Positions 1-7,352 are shown, counted from the stretch's first letter. The stretch: 16,324 bases of DNA from Actinomycetes bacterium (GCA_021784205.1 JAJXTB010000054.1:1-16324); one strand, 5' to 3'. Notes: generated by a model from the letters alone, not told the origin. Made by a program: numbers and translations.

Positions 1-1807
1 TCCGGTCGGCGCGCTGGGCGGTCGTGAGGCGGTGGGCGATGAGAATCGCGCTGCGTCCTTCGAGGACCCGATCCAGGGCCGCCTCGACGATCGTCTCACT
101 GGCCAGATCGAGTGAGCTCGTCGCCTCATCGAGGATCAGCACGCGCGGACGAGCGAGGAAGGCCCGAGCCAGGGCGAGCAACTGGCGCTCGCCGGCCGAC
201 AAGGTCTGGCCGCGCTCGTGGACCTCGGTGTCGGCCCCTTCGGGCAGGCGTGCGATGAGACCGGCGAGCCCCACGACTTCGAGCGCCTCGTTGACCTCGT
301 CGTCGGTGGCTCCGGGCCGACCGAAGCGCACGTTGGAGCGGATGGTGCCGGCGAAGAGGAACGGCTCCTGAGGCACGACGCCGATCTGACGGCGCAGCGA
401 GGCGAGCGTCACCTCGCGCAGGTCGACGCCGTCGATTAGCACGCGACCCGTCGTTGGATCGTAGAAGCGGTTCGCCAGCTTGGCCAGGGTCGACTTGCCG
501 GCGCCGGTCGGCCCGACGAAGGCGACCGACTCGCCCGGGGCGATCTCCAAGGAGACGTCCTCGAGCACCGGCCGGGCCGGGTCGTAGCCAAAGCCCACGT
601 GCTCGAAGGTGATGCGCCCCTCGATGGACGCCAGGTCGGGCGCGCCGGGCTTCTCGGGCACGCTCGGCGCCTCGTTCAACAGTCCGCGCAGGCGAGTGAT
701 CGACGAGCGGCCCTGCTGGAGCGAGTTGTACTGCTGGACCAGCAGCTGGATGGGTTGGAAGAAGCGGTTGAGGTAGAGGAAGAAGGCGATCAGGGCGCCC
801 ACGCTGAGACGGTGCTCGAGGACCATCCGTCCGCCGATGCCGAGCAGGAGGCCCTGTCCCAGGATGCCGATCATGTTGGTCGAGGGTCCGTAGATGGCCG
901 CGACCCGTCCGGTGTAGAGGTTGGCGTCGCGATAGGCCCCCACCACGTGGCGGTGATTGACGATGTTGCGCCGTTGGCGGTTGTGCGAGGTGATCACGCG
1001 GATCCCGTAGAGCGACTCGGAGAGGTCGGCCAGCACGTTGGCGATCCGGTCGCGACTCGTGAGGTACCCGCGCTCGGAGGCCTGGTGGAACCAGATGGAG
1101 AGCGCCACCAGGGCGGGCACGACGATCAGAACGGTCCAGGCGGCGAGCACCACGTTGGTCGAGAAGAGCACCGCGGTGATCACGATCATGGTCAGCCCCT
1201 GCAGGGCGAATTGGCTGATGCCGTCCTGTACGAGCTGTTGGAGGTTCTCGATGTCGCTCGTCATGCGACTCATCAGCACGCCGGCCTTCTCCTCGGTGAA
1301 GAAGTCGAGGCTGAGGCGCTGGAAGTGGGTGAAGACCCGCACGCGTAGGTCGTGCATGACCCGCGAGGCCAGCACGCCGGTCACGTCGGTCTGCAGGCGC
1401 TGGAAGAGCACGCTGAGTAGCGTCACCACGAGGTAGATCCCCGAGCAGGCGGCGATCACCGCGAGCGAGTGGTGATGGGGCAGCATCCCGTTGTTCACCG
1501 CGTACTCGGTGAGTTTGGGTCCGGCCTGGAGGACCAGAGCGGTCACGATGACGAGGAGCGAGCCAGCCGCTAAGTAGCCGCGGTGCGCACCCACGAGGCG
1601 CCACAGTGAGAGGGGGCGTTTCTCGGCCTCGCTGGGTACCGGCGAGAAGGTGAGTTGCGAGGGCTCGTGAACCGGCTCGCTGGCGAGCAGCTTGGTCGCC
1701 TCCTCCATCAGCTCGCTCGGGATGCCGCCGAAGGGCAGACCGTTGGCCGTCGAGGTGTGACTGCCGAACACGCCGCCGCCGTGGCCGAATCCGCCGCCCC
1801 AGGCCAT
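1..1807 (-). CDS. ABC exporter half-transporter, canonical catalytic subunit (3' end beyond the window)
   Basis: This is a fused membrane and ATPase half of a multidrug/lipid-type ABC exporter (type IV fold), acting in the cytoplasmic membrane. Starting at ATG 1807 the frame stays open to the window edge, giving 602 codons; the missing part is probably only the last few dozen residues. The N-terminus is Gly-rich (MAWGGGFGHGGGVFG), followed by about 50 soluble residues and a transmembrane domain from about residue 68. The ATPase domain shows Walker A GPTGAGKS (432-439, K438), a canonical Q-loop glutamine (Q480, VVPQEPFLF), a divergent signature LSAGE (536-540), Walker B LILDE with catalytic E561, and H-loop H592. 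The start overlaps the stop of the upstream ABC gene (TGATG), so the two are translationally coupled. The odd point is LSAGE in place of LSGGQ, which fits the subunit that lends its signature to the degenerate ATP site. The substrate is unknown. Confidence 0.93.
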   Translation of the reverse strand, partial: MAWGGGFGHGGGVFGSHTSTANGLPFGGIPSELMEEATKLLASEPVHEPSQLTFSPVPSEAEKRPLSLWRLVGAHRGYLAAGSLLVIVTALVLQAGPKLTEYAVNNGMLPHHHSLAVIAACSGIYLVVTLLSVLFQRLQTDVTGVLASRVMHDLRVRVFTHFQRLSLDFFTEEKAGVLMSRMTSDIENLQQLVQDGISQFALQGLTMIVITAVLFSTNVVLAAWTVLIVVPALVALSIWFHQASERGYLTSRDRIANVLADLSESLYGIRVITSHNRQRRNIVNHRHVVGAYRDANLYTGRVAAIYGPSTNMIGILGQGLLLGIGGRMVLEHRLSVGALIAFFLYLNRFFQPIQLLVQQYNSLQQGRSSITRLRGLLNEAPSVPEKPGAPDLASIEGRITFEHVGFGYDPARPVLEDVSLEIAPGESVAFVGPTGAGKSTLAKLANRFYDPTTGRVLIDGVDLREVTLASLRRQIGVVPQEPFLFAGTIRSNVRFGRPGATDDEVNEALEVVGLAGLIARLPEGADTEVHERGQTLSAGERQLLALARAFLARPRVLILDEATSSLDLASETIVEAALDRVLEGRSAILIAHRLTTAQRADR

Positions 1808-3666
1808 CAGTCCTCCGTCGCCTGGGCGAGGATCTCGCCGTAGAGGGGAGTAGTGGCGAGCAGCTCGTCGTGGGTGCCGCTGGCCACGACGCGTCCGCCG
1901 TCGAGCAGTAGCACCCGGCTGGCCAAAGCGATCGTCGAGAGCCGGTGCGCGATGACGATCGTCGTGCGCTGAGCGAGGAGAGCCCGTAGCGCCGAAAAGA
2001 TCTCGGCTTCGACGTGCACGTCGATGGCGCTGGTGGCGTCGTCGAGCACCAGGATCGGGGGATTGACGAGCAGGGTGCGCGCGATCGCGATGCGCTGGCG
2101 CTGGCCGCCCGAGAGGGTGTAGCCGCGCTCGCCTACCACGGTGTGGTATCCCTCCGGGAGTCGTTCGATGAACTCGTGCGCGTGGGCGGCCCGCGCGGCC
2201 GCCACGACCTCGTTGAGACTCGCCTCGGGCCGGCCGTAGGCGATGTTCTCGAAGATTGAGATCGAAAAGAGGAAGGGTTCGTCGAGGACGACGCCGACGG
2301 CCTCTCGCAGCGAGGTGAGAGTGACGTCAGAGATGTCGGTGCCGTCGATGCGAATCGACCCTTCGGTCACGTCATAGAAGCGCGTCAGCAGGCGCGCGAC
2401 GCTCGACTTGCCCGAACCGGTGCGTCCGACGATGGCGACCGTCTCGCCGGCCCCGATGTGGGCGTCGAAGTCTGACAGGACCCGTGTGCCGTTGGCGTAG
2501 GTGAAGCCCACGTGGTCAAAGTCGATGGCGCCGTCACGAACCTCGAGGTCGAAGGCGCCGGGGCGCTCGACCACGTCGGGGTTCTCGTCGAGGATCTCGA
2601 AGATGCGCTCGGCGCTCGCCTTGGCACGCTGGCCCATCATGACGAGCTGGCCCAGCATCATGAAAGGGGCCTGGAGCATCATGAGATACGCGTTGAAGGC
2701 GAGGATCGCGCCGATTCCGAGGTGCCCGCCGATGACCATCTGGCCGCCGAAGAACAAGACGAGGGTCAGGCCGAGTTGGGGCAGGTTCTGGACCCAGGGC
2801 GACCAGACGGCGCGCAGGTGGGCGTCCTTGATGTAGGCCCAGGCGACGCGCTCGGCGGCGTCGGCCAGGCGATTGATCTCGGCCTCCTCCTGGGCGAAGG
2901 ACTTCACCACGCGCACGCCGTTAACGTTCTCGTCGACGATGGTGGCCACGTCGGCCAGGCGCGCCTGCGTGATCCACGAGATCGGGAACATGACCTTGCG
3001 CATGCGCAGGCCCACGACGTAAAGGATCGGCATTACCACCAGGGCGATCAGGGCGAGGGGCACGCTGATCGAGAGCATGAAGGCGAAGGCCACCACCCCG
3101 ATGAAGGCCTGAACGATGATCAGGGGGGCGAACGTCGAGTACATCTGCACGCTGCGGATGTCACTGTTGGCCCGGCTGATCAACTGGCCCGACTGAACCC
3201 GGTCATAGAAGCTAAACGACAGCCACGAGAGGTGCTCATAGATCAGCGAGCGAAGGTCGGCCTCGACGTTGTAGGCGGTGCGGTAGACGAAGTGGCGCGA
3301 GATGATCCCCGTCACCCCGGCGAACACGCCGACGGCGACGATCCTCAGCACGTCGCGCGTCAGGCTTCCGTGGCCGGCCACCAGGTCGTGGTCGATGGCG
3401 CCGTTGAGCATGTTCGGCACGAGGGTCTGAAAGACGAGGCTGACGAAGGACAGCCCGATCGCGGCCGCGAACGTCGCACGGTGCGAGCCGATGACCGGCA
3501 GGACCCGACGCCACCAGGGGAGTCGCGCGTCGCGCGAGATGCGAGCCCGGGGCCCCGGGTAACGGGAGCGGACACCTCCAAGCGGAGAGGCTGGCGCGAC
3601 CTCGTGCGGGGGTGCCGGATTCGTCGACGACGGGGCGGGCACCCCTGAATCGTAATGGGTTCGCAC
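1807..3666 (-). CDS. ABC exporter half-transporter, degenerate-site subunit
   Basis: This is the first gene of the exporter pair, 619 aa from GTG 3666. I chose this start because GGAGGAGG lies 5 nt upstream; the frame extends further up but then runs antisense through upp. There is a Pro-rich N-terminus of about 50 residues, a membrane domain at about 55-345 and an ATPase domain from about 375. Motifs are Walker A GRTGSGKS (414-421, K420), signature LSGGQ (518-522), Walker B ILVLDD (D542) and the H-loop in IAHRLS. Two catalytic positions deviate: the residue after the Walker B Asp is D543 rather than Glu, and the Q-loop position is Asp (VVLDEPFLF, D462). Such changes are known for one half of heterodimeric exporters such as TM287/288, and the partner with an intact Glu follows at once, so a heterodimer is the natural reading. 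The exported substrate cannot be inferred. Confidence 0.94.
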   Translation of the reverse strand: MRTHYDSGVPAPSSTNPAPPHEVAPASPLGGVRSRYPGPRARISRDARLPWWRRVLPVIGSHRATFAAAIGLSFVSLVFQTLVPNMLNGAIDHDLVAGHGSLTRDVLRIVAVGVFAGVTGIISRHFVYRTAYNVEADLRSLIYEHLSWLSFSFYDRVQSGQLISRANSDIRSVQMYSTFAPLIIVQAFIGVVAFAFMLSISVPLALIALVVMPILYVVGLRMRKVMFPISWITQARLADVATIVDENVNGVRVVKSFAQEEAEINRLADAAERVAWAYIKDAHLRAVWSPWVQNLPQLGLTLVLFFGGQMVIGGHLGIGAILAFNAYLMMLQAPFMMLGQLVMMGQRAKASAERIFEILDENPDVVERPGAFDLEVRDGAIDFDHVGFTYANGTRVLSDFDAHIGAGETVAIVGRTGSGKSSVARLLTRFYDVTEGSIRIDGTDISDVTLTSLREAVGVVLDEPFLFSISIFENIAYGRPEASLNEVVAAARAAHAHEFIERLPEGYHTVVGERGYTLSGGQRQRIAIARTLLVNPPILVLDDATSAIDVHVEAEIFSALRALLAQRTTIVIAHRLSTIALASRVLLLDGGRVVASGTHDELLATTPLYGEILAQATED

Positions 3667-3671
3667 CGGCC

Positions 3672-3678
3672 CTCCTCC
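3672..3678 (-). promoter_or_regulatory. Strong ribosome binding site deciding the ABC exporter start
   Basis: On the minus strand the sequence reads GGAGGAGG, then GCCG, then GTG. It is a near-perfect anti-Shine-Dalgarno match about 5 nt from GTG 3666. It argues against the longer frame that begins near 3984 and overlaps upp. Confidence 0.8.
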
Positions 3679-3690
3679 GCCGCGACGACG

Positions 3691-3696
3691 TAAGGT
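3691..3696 (+). promoter_or_regulatory. -10-like hexamer of upp (leaderless start)
   Basis: TAAGGT fits the actinobacterial -10 pattern TANNNT and is followed by exactly 6 nt before GTG 3703. Transcription would start at or next to the start codon, giving a leaderless mRNA. The AAGG inside the hexamer could alternatively serve as a weak ribosome binding site. No clear -35 is visible. Only 36 bp separate this start from the divergent ABC gene. Confidence 0.45.
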
Positions 3697-3702
3697 TCGA
3701 TC

Positions 3703-4338
3703 GTGCCAACTCCGCTTATCGTCTCTCACCCCCTCGTCGCCGACAAGATCCGCCAGCTGCGCGATGAGTCCACGTCCAACGCGGACTTCCTGCGGCTCGC
3801 GAGTGAGATCTCTCGCTTCGTCGCCTACGAGGCGTTTCGCGACGCGCCCACGACCGCGACGACCGTCGACACTCCGGTCGCCCACGGTGCCCCGGCGACG
3901 CGCATCGACACCGAGTACGTGATCGTGCCGATCCTGCGCGCCGGCCTCGGCATGAGCCCGGCCGTCCAGGAGGTGCTGCCCCACACGCGACTATGCCTGG
4001 TGGGGCTGCGACGCAACGAGACCACGCTTCAGCCCGACGTCTACCTCGACGGCCTACCCGAGTCGCTCGCGGGCGCGCACGTGGTGATCTGTGACCCGAT
4101 GCTCGCCACCGGGGGCTCGCTGATCAAGGTCCTCGACATGCTGACGGCCCGCGGCGCGGGCGAGGTGACCGTGCTCTGCCTGATCGCGGCGCGACCGGGG
4201 GTCGAGGCGGTGACGGCCCGTCACGGCGGGGTGCGCATCGTGGCGGCGGCCCTGGACGAGACGCTCAACGAGGTGGGCTACATCGTGCCCGGCCTCGGAG
4301 ACGCCGGCGATCGCCTCTTCGGGCTGCCGGTTCGCTAA
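3703..4338 (+). CDS. upp: Uracil phosphoribosyltransferase
   Basis: This cytoplasmic pyrimidine salvage enzyme makes UMP and diphosphate from uracil and PRPP. The 211-aa length is usual for bacterial Upp. Visible signatures are the PRPP loop DPMLATGGS (131-139), the ILRAGLGM segment (77-84), and the uracil-binding C-terminal stretch GYIVPGLGDAGDR (192-204). The start is GTG 3703, with a TANNNT hexamer 6 nt before it. The gene is divergent from the ABC exporter. It converges on a cytosine deaminase gene with the two stop codons directly abutting and no terminator between them. Deaminase plus Upp would carry cytosine to UMP. The assignment is secure. Confidence 0.97.
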   Translation: MPTPLIVSHPLVADKIRQLRDESTSNADFLRLASEISRFVAYEAFRDAPTTATTVDTPVAHGAPATRIDTEYVIVPILRAGLGMSPAVQEVLPHTRLCLVGLRRNETTLQPDVYLDGLPESLAGAHVVICDPMLATGGSLIKVLDMLTARGAGEVTVLCLIAARPGVEAVTARHGGVRIVAAALDETLNEVGYIVPGLGDAGDRLFGLPVR

Positions 4339-4806
4339 CTACAGACCAATGTCCTCGAACCAGAGGTCGTGGTGCTCTGCGATGAACGTGGCGAGCAGCT
4401 CGGAACAGGCCGGATCGTCGATGACGATCACCTCGACGCCCAGCTCGCGCAGCCAGTCGTGCCCGCCGTGGAAGTTCGTCGCCTCGCCGATTACCACGGC
4501 GCCGATGTTGAACTGGCGCACCAGTCCCGAGCAGTACCAGCAGGGTGAAAGTGTGGTGACCATCACGCAGTCGGCGTAGTCGCGCCGGCGTCCCGCGCGG
4601 CGAAAGGCGTCGGTCTCGGCGTGGGTCGAGGCGTCGTCGTTTTGGACGCGCCGGTTATGACCCGATCCCAGCAGCTCGCCGTCACGGGTGAAGAGTGCGG
4701 CCCCGATGGGGATCCCGCCCTCGGCCAGGCCCGCGATGGCCTCGTCGTAGGCGCAAGCGAGCATGGTGCGCGCGAGGTCGAGGTCAAGAGTCCGAGACGT
4801 GTCCAT
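4339..4806 (-). CDS. Cytosine deaminase, yeast Fcy1 type (zinc-dependent CDA fold)
   Basis: This is a zinc-dependent nucleobase deaminase, 155 aa from ATG 4806. It has the CDA-superfamily motifs HAE (H62, catalytic E64) and SPCWYC (zinc ligands C89 and C92). It resembles yeast cytosine deaminase rather than the larger bacterial amidohydrolase CodA: the length is close to Fcy1 (about 158 aa), HAE falls at the same residue numbers, and the C-terminus WFEDIG (149-154), which forms part of the Fcy1 active-site lid, is kept. EGGIPIGAAL (29-38) also matches. The likely reaction is cytosine to uracil and ammonia. It converges on upp, which would use the uracil product. Guanine or other base deamination by this fold cannot be excluded, but the C-terminal motif favours cytosine. 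The start has no good ribosome binding site; a CATACT hexamer lies 6 nt upstream. Confidence 0.85.
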   Translation of the reverse strand: MDTSRTLDLDLARTMLACAYDEAIAGLAEGGIPIGAALFTRDGELLGSGHNRRVQNDDASTHAETDAFRRAGRRRDYADCVMVTTLSPCWYCSGLVRQFNIGAVVIGEATNFHGGHDWLRELGVEVIVIDDPACSELLATFIAEHHDLWFEDIGL

Positions 4807-4812
4807 TGGAAA

Positions 4813-4820
4813 AGTATGCT
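4813..4820. promoter_or_regulatory. Overlapping divergent -10-like elements between the deaminase and PRTase genes
   Basis: The eight bases AGTATGCT read TATGCT on the plus strand (8 nt before GTG 4829) and CATACT on the minus strand (6 nt before ATG 4806). Each hexamer matches TATAAT at four of six positions. Both genes would then start leaderless from one overlapping, nearly symmetric element. Only 22 bp separate the two start codons, so there is no room for ordinary back-to-back promoters. No -35 is evident. Confidence 0.4.
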
Positions 4821-4828
4821 CCAGCACC

Positions 4829-5437
4829 GTGGGTTCACGCGCGTACACGGTTGATATCGGCTCGCAACGGGTGGACCTTCCGGTGGTTCCGCTGTCGAGT
4901 GATCTGTCGCTCGCCCTCTTGATCACGGTGGACATGGGCGTGGGATTCATGGAGCGCGCCGGTCAGGAACTAGCCGCGCTGCTCGCCCCCCACGACGTCG
5001 ACGTGGTCGCAACGGTGGCCACGATGGGCATCCCCGTCGCGCACGAGGTCACCCGCCACCTCGGTCTTGACCAGTACGTGGTGTTGCACAAGACTCCCAA
5101 GATTCACCTGGCCGACGCGGTGAAGGAGTCGGTTCGCTCCATCACGACCGACGCCGACCAGCGGCTGCTCTTCGATCGGGCGCGGGTCAAGGACGTCGCG
5201 GGCAAGCGAGTGGCCATCGTCGACGACGTGATCTCCACCGGAGCCTCCACCGGCGCCGCGTTGCGCCTGCTGCGCCGTGTCGACGCGCAGATCGTGGCCA
5301 TTGGCACACTGGTGACCGAGGCGTCACTGTGGCGTGAGTCCTTGGGCGCCGACGCCGCGATGGTGCACGCCCTGGGATCGATACCTATCTTCCACCCCAC
5401 TGACGGCGGGGAACTCGTCGAAGACTGGATCGGCTAG
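4829..5437 (+). CDS. Adenine phosphoribosyltransferase-like purine PRTase
   Basis: This is a type I phosphoribosyltransferase, which condenses a base with PRPP. The chosen start, GTG 4829, gives 202 aa. The frame extends to ATG 4763, but that part overlaps the divergent deaminase gene and is Arg-rich without family resemblance. The PRPP-binding loop VAIVDDVISTGAS is at 128-140, preceded by a VATVATMGIPVAHEV segment and LHKTPKIHL. This layout matches the adenine-PRTase-like family that many actinobacteria carry. The base used (adenine, another purine or a regulatory ligand) cannot be decided from sequence. It diverges from the cytosine deaminase gene and is followed by a 105-nt gap without a clear terminator. 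Confidence 0.8.
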   Translation: MGSRAYTVDIGSQRVDLPVVPLSSDLSLALLITVDMGVGFMERAGQELAALLAPHDVDVVATVATMGIPVAHEVTRHLGLDQYVVLHKTPKIHLADAVKESVRSITTDADQRLLFDRARVKDVAGKRVAIVDDVISTGASTGAALRLLRRVDAQIVAIGTLVTEASLWRESLGADAAMVHALGSIPIFHPTDGGELVEDWIG

Positions 5438-5466
5438 CACCGGACGTCGACGAAGTCTTATCTCGA

Positions 5467-5515
5467 TCTGATAGTCACCACAGGACTCTCCCAGATTGTG
5501 TCGCGAGGATGGTTT
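5467..5515 (+). promoter_or_regulatory. Conserved upstream block, copy A
   Basis: This block aligns without gaps to 9114-9162 upstream of the other exported repeat protein, with 36 of 49 identical positions. Fully conserved pieces are TCTGA, then CACCACAG four bases later, then GCGAGGATGGTTT at the downstream end. It ends 27 nt before ATG 5543. It may be a promoter: TCTGAY could be a -35, with CAGNNT 19 nt later as a poor -10. It could instead be an operator or a special sigma-factor site. The role is inferred from conservation only. Confidence 0.6.
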
Positions 5516-5542
5516 TGACGCCTTACGAACCCAGGAGTGTCT

Positions 5543-5653
5543 ATGCGTACACGAATCATGAAGCGAATTGGCCTGTCGGCGGCAGCGGTGCTGAGCGCCG
5601 GCGTCGTCACACTGACCCTCGTCGCCCCCGCACTCAACATCGCCGGAAACTAG
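5543..5653 (+). CDS. Small ORF, 36-aa signal-peptide-like hydrophobic peptide
   Basis: ATG 5543 has AGGAG 5 nt upstream and encodes a 36-residue peptide: basic start (MRTRIMKR), hydrophobic core (about 13-31) and end ALNIAGN before TAG. Residues 11-36 align ungapped to residues 15-40 of the next protein with 12 identities, including the TLVA and N-x-AG positions. It thus looks like the export signal of that protein without a mature domain. Its stop overlaps the AGGAG of the next gene, which starts 9 nt later, so the two are probably coupled. The conserved upstream block is placed relative to this ORF as it is to ATG 9188. It is either a functional small membrane or secreted peptide, or the remnant of a truncated paralogue. 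Confidence 0.6.
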   Translation: MRTRIMKRIGLSAAAVLSAGVVTLTLVAPALNIAGN

Positions 5654-5662
5654 GAGAGAGAC

Positions 5663-7231
5663 ATGAATCGCACCACTCGAACCCGAGTACTCACCCGCGC
5701 CAGCCTCTCGGTCGGCGCCGCTCTCACCGCGAGCATGCTGGCCTTCACCCTCGTGGCGGCCGGCGTGAACGTCGCGGGTGCCGCGCCGCGTGCGCTGGAT
5801 CATCCGCGCACGCACCACTCCCACGACGCCCAGGGCCTGCGCGGACGCGTTAGTGCGGTGAGCGCCACTTCGCTGACCATCACCAACGACGGACGGTCCT
5901 CGAGCTTTACCCTCGACGCCAACACGGCCTTCGTGAAGAACGGCCTGGCGATCCCCGCCAGTGACATCACGGTCGGCGCCAAGGTGCGCGTGACCCTGTC
6001 GACCACGGCGTCCACGACGCCGCCCACGGCCAGTTCGGTGGCGCTGCTCGAGAGCCCCGAAGTGAAGATGGGCCACGGCGTGGAGGGCACCGTTTACTCG
6101 GTCACACCGTCATCGATCGTGATCACCCACGAGGGTCAGCAGATGCCCTTCGCGATTGACGCGAACACCGTCTTCGTCATGAACGGCATGCCGGCGTCCA
6201 TCGCCAACGTCAGCCAGAACGCGAAGGTGCGCGTCGTGGTGTCGAGCACGTCGACGACGCCGACCGCCAGCGCGATCATGATCTTCGCCAACGAGTCGGA
6301 CCACGCCAACGCGGTCACCGGCACGGTGACCGCCTACGTCCCGGGCGTCTCGATCACCGTGATGGGCCCCAACGGCCCGACGACCTTCGGGATCACCGCG
6401 ACGACCATCATCACCAAGGACCACGTTCTGCTGCTCGCCAGTGACGTCACGATCGGCTCAGTGGTTCGCGTCGTGCCGACCACGACGACCTCCCTGACTG
6501 CGGGCATCATCGCACTCGAGGGCGAGTCGCACGCCCAGGGCCTGCGCGGACGCGTTAGTGCGGTGAGCGCCACTTCGCTGACCATCACCAACGACGGACG
6601 GTCCTCGAGCTTTACCCTCGACGCCAACACGGCCTTCGTGAAGAACGGCCTGGCGATCCCCGCCAGTGACATCACGGTCGGCGCCAAGGTGCGCGTGACC
6701 CTGTCGACCACGGCGTCCACGACGCCGCCCACGGCCAGTTCGGTGGCGCTGCTCGAGAGCCCCGAAGTGAAGATGGGCCACGGCGTGGAGGGCACCGTTT
6801 ACTCGGTCACACCGTCATCGATCGTGATCACCCACGAGGGTCAGCAGATGCCCTTCGCGATTGACGCGAACACCGTCTTCGTCATGAACGGCATGCCGGC
6901 GTCCATCGCCAACGTCAGCCAGAACGCGAAGGTGCGCGTCGTGGTGTCGAGCACGTCGACGACGCCGACCGCCAGCGCGATCATGATCTTCGCCAACGAG
7001 TCGGACCACGCCAACGCGGTCACCGGCACGGTGACCGCCTACGTCCCGGGCGTCTCGATCACCGTGATGGGCCCCAACGGCCCGACGACCTTCGGGATCA
7101 CCGCGACGACCATCATCACCAAGGACCACGTTCTGCTGCTCGCCAGTGACGTCACGATCGGCTCAGTGGTTCGCGTCGTGCCGACCACGACGACCTCCCT
7201 GACTGCGGGCATCATCGCACTCGAAGACTGA
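5663..7231 (+). CDS. Exported repeat protein with six DUF5666-like beta modules
   Basis: This is a 522-aa exported protein. The signal peptide has a basic start, a hydrophobic core (15-35) and a likely signal peptidase I site near A40/A41 (VAGAAP). A short His-bearing linker (HPRTHHSHD) leads to two identical 235-residue units. Each unit holds three roughly 75-residue modules of the form GxVxxVxxxSxxI...FxIDANTxFxxNG...xAxVRVxxS, resembling DUF5666 beta-barrel repeats. Module starts near 59, 137 and 214 recur 235 residues later. There is no cysteine, membrane anchor or catalytic motif. AGGAG lies 6 nt before ATG 5663 and overlaps the stop of the small ORF. A 13-bp hairpin follows the stop. 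The function is unknown; a surface or extracellular binding or structural role is a guess. Confidence 0.85.
   Translation: MNRTTRTRVLTRASLSVGAALTASMLAFTLVAAGVNVAGAAPRALDHPRTHHSHDAQGLRGRVSAVSATSLTITNDGRSSSFTLDANTAFVKNGLAIPASDITVGAKVRVTLSTTASTTPPTASSVALLESPEVKMGHGVEGTVYSVTPSSIVITHEGQQMPFAIDANTVFVMNGMPASIANVSQNAKVRVVVSSTSTTPTASAIMIFANESDHANAVTGTVTAYVPGVSITVMGPNGPTTFGITATTIITKDHVLLLASDVTIGSVVRVVPTTTTSLTAGIIALEGESHAQGLRGRVSAVSATSLTITNDGRSSSFTLDANTAFVKNGLAIPASDITVGAKVRVTLSTTASTTPPTASSVALLESPEVKMGHGVEGTVYSVTPSSIVITHEGQQMPFAIDANTVFVMNGMPASIANVSQNAKVRVVVSSTSTTPTASAIMIFANESDHANAVTGTVTAYVPGVSITVMGPNGPTTFGITATTIITKDHVLLLASDVTIGSVVRVVPTTTTSLTAGIIALED
5826..7224 (+). repeat. Perfect in-frame tandem duplication, 2 x 694 bp
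   Basis: Positions 5826-6519 recur at 6531-7224 with a period of 705 bp (235 codons). An 11-bp joint lies between the arms. I found no difference: the protein copies are the same, and so are translations in the other frames I compared, so synonymous sites are unchanged too. The flanks diverge at once (5825 versus 6530; 6520 versus 7225). This indicates very recent duplication, ongoing homogenisation, or an assembly artefact. Confidence 0.95.
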
Positions 7232-7236
7232 CGACG

Positions 7237-7268
7237 TTCGTCCCCCGGGGATGGTCCCGGGGGACGAA
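7237..7268 (+). terminator. Hairpin terminator after the repeat-protein gene
   Basis: A perfect 13-bp stem (TTCGTCCCCCGGG, 7237-7249, with its complement at 7256-7268) and a 6-nt loop begin 5 nt after the stop at 7231. There is no T-run after it, as is usual in GC-rich actinobacteria. Confidence 0.8.
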
Positions 7269-7352
7269 TGCTCATGACAGGTCGCCCCGTCACCTCGCAG
7301 CTGCGTGCAAGTCTCCTGCGAGCTGGTCTCACCAGACGGCATGATGCGCCAC

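Noticed and set aside
126..1604. 492-codon open frame on the minus strand
   Set aside because: It is out of frame with the real ABC gene, extremely Arg/Pro-rich, and has no ABC motifs. The real frame (from ATG 1807) reads every ABC motif in order.
2512..3648. 378-codon plus-strand frame antisense to the ABC gene
   Set aside because: The composition (Asp/Glu/His/Gly-rich, no hydrophobic pattern) is that of a complementary-strand shadow in GC-rich coding DNA.
3667..3984. N-terminal extension of the degenerate ABC subunit frame (106 further codons)
   Set aside because: It lies antisense to upp, is charged and repetitive, and GTG 3666 has a near-perfect ribosome binding site 5 nt upstream.
4763..4828. 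Upstream extension of the PRTase to ATG 4763
   Set aside because: It would overlap the divergent deaminase start, is Arg/Ser-rich and lacks family resemblance; GTG 4829 gives a protein that starts like the family.
5826..7224. Insertion element as the cause of the long direct repeat
   Set aside because: There is no transposase and no terminal inverted repeats, and both arms are in-frame coding sequence of the same protein, so tandem duplication is the simpler reading.
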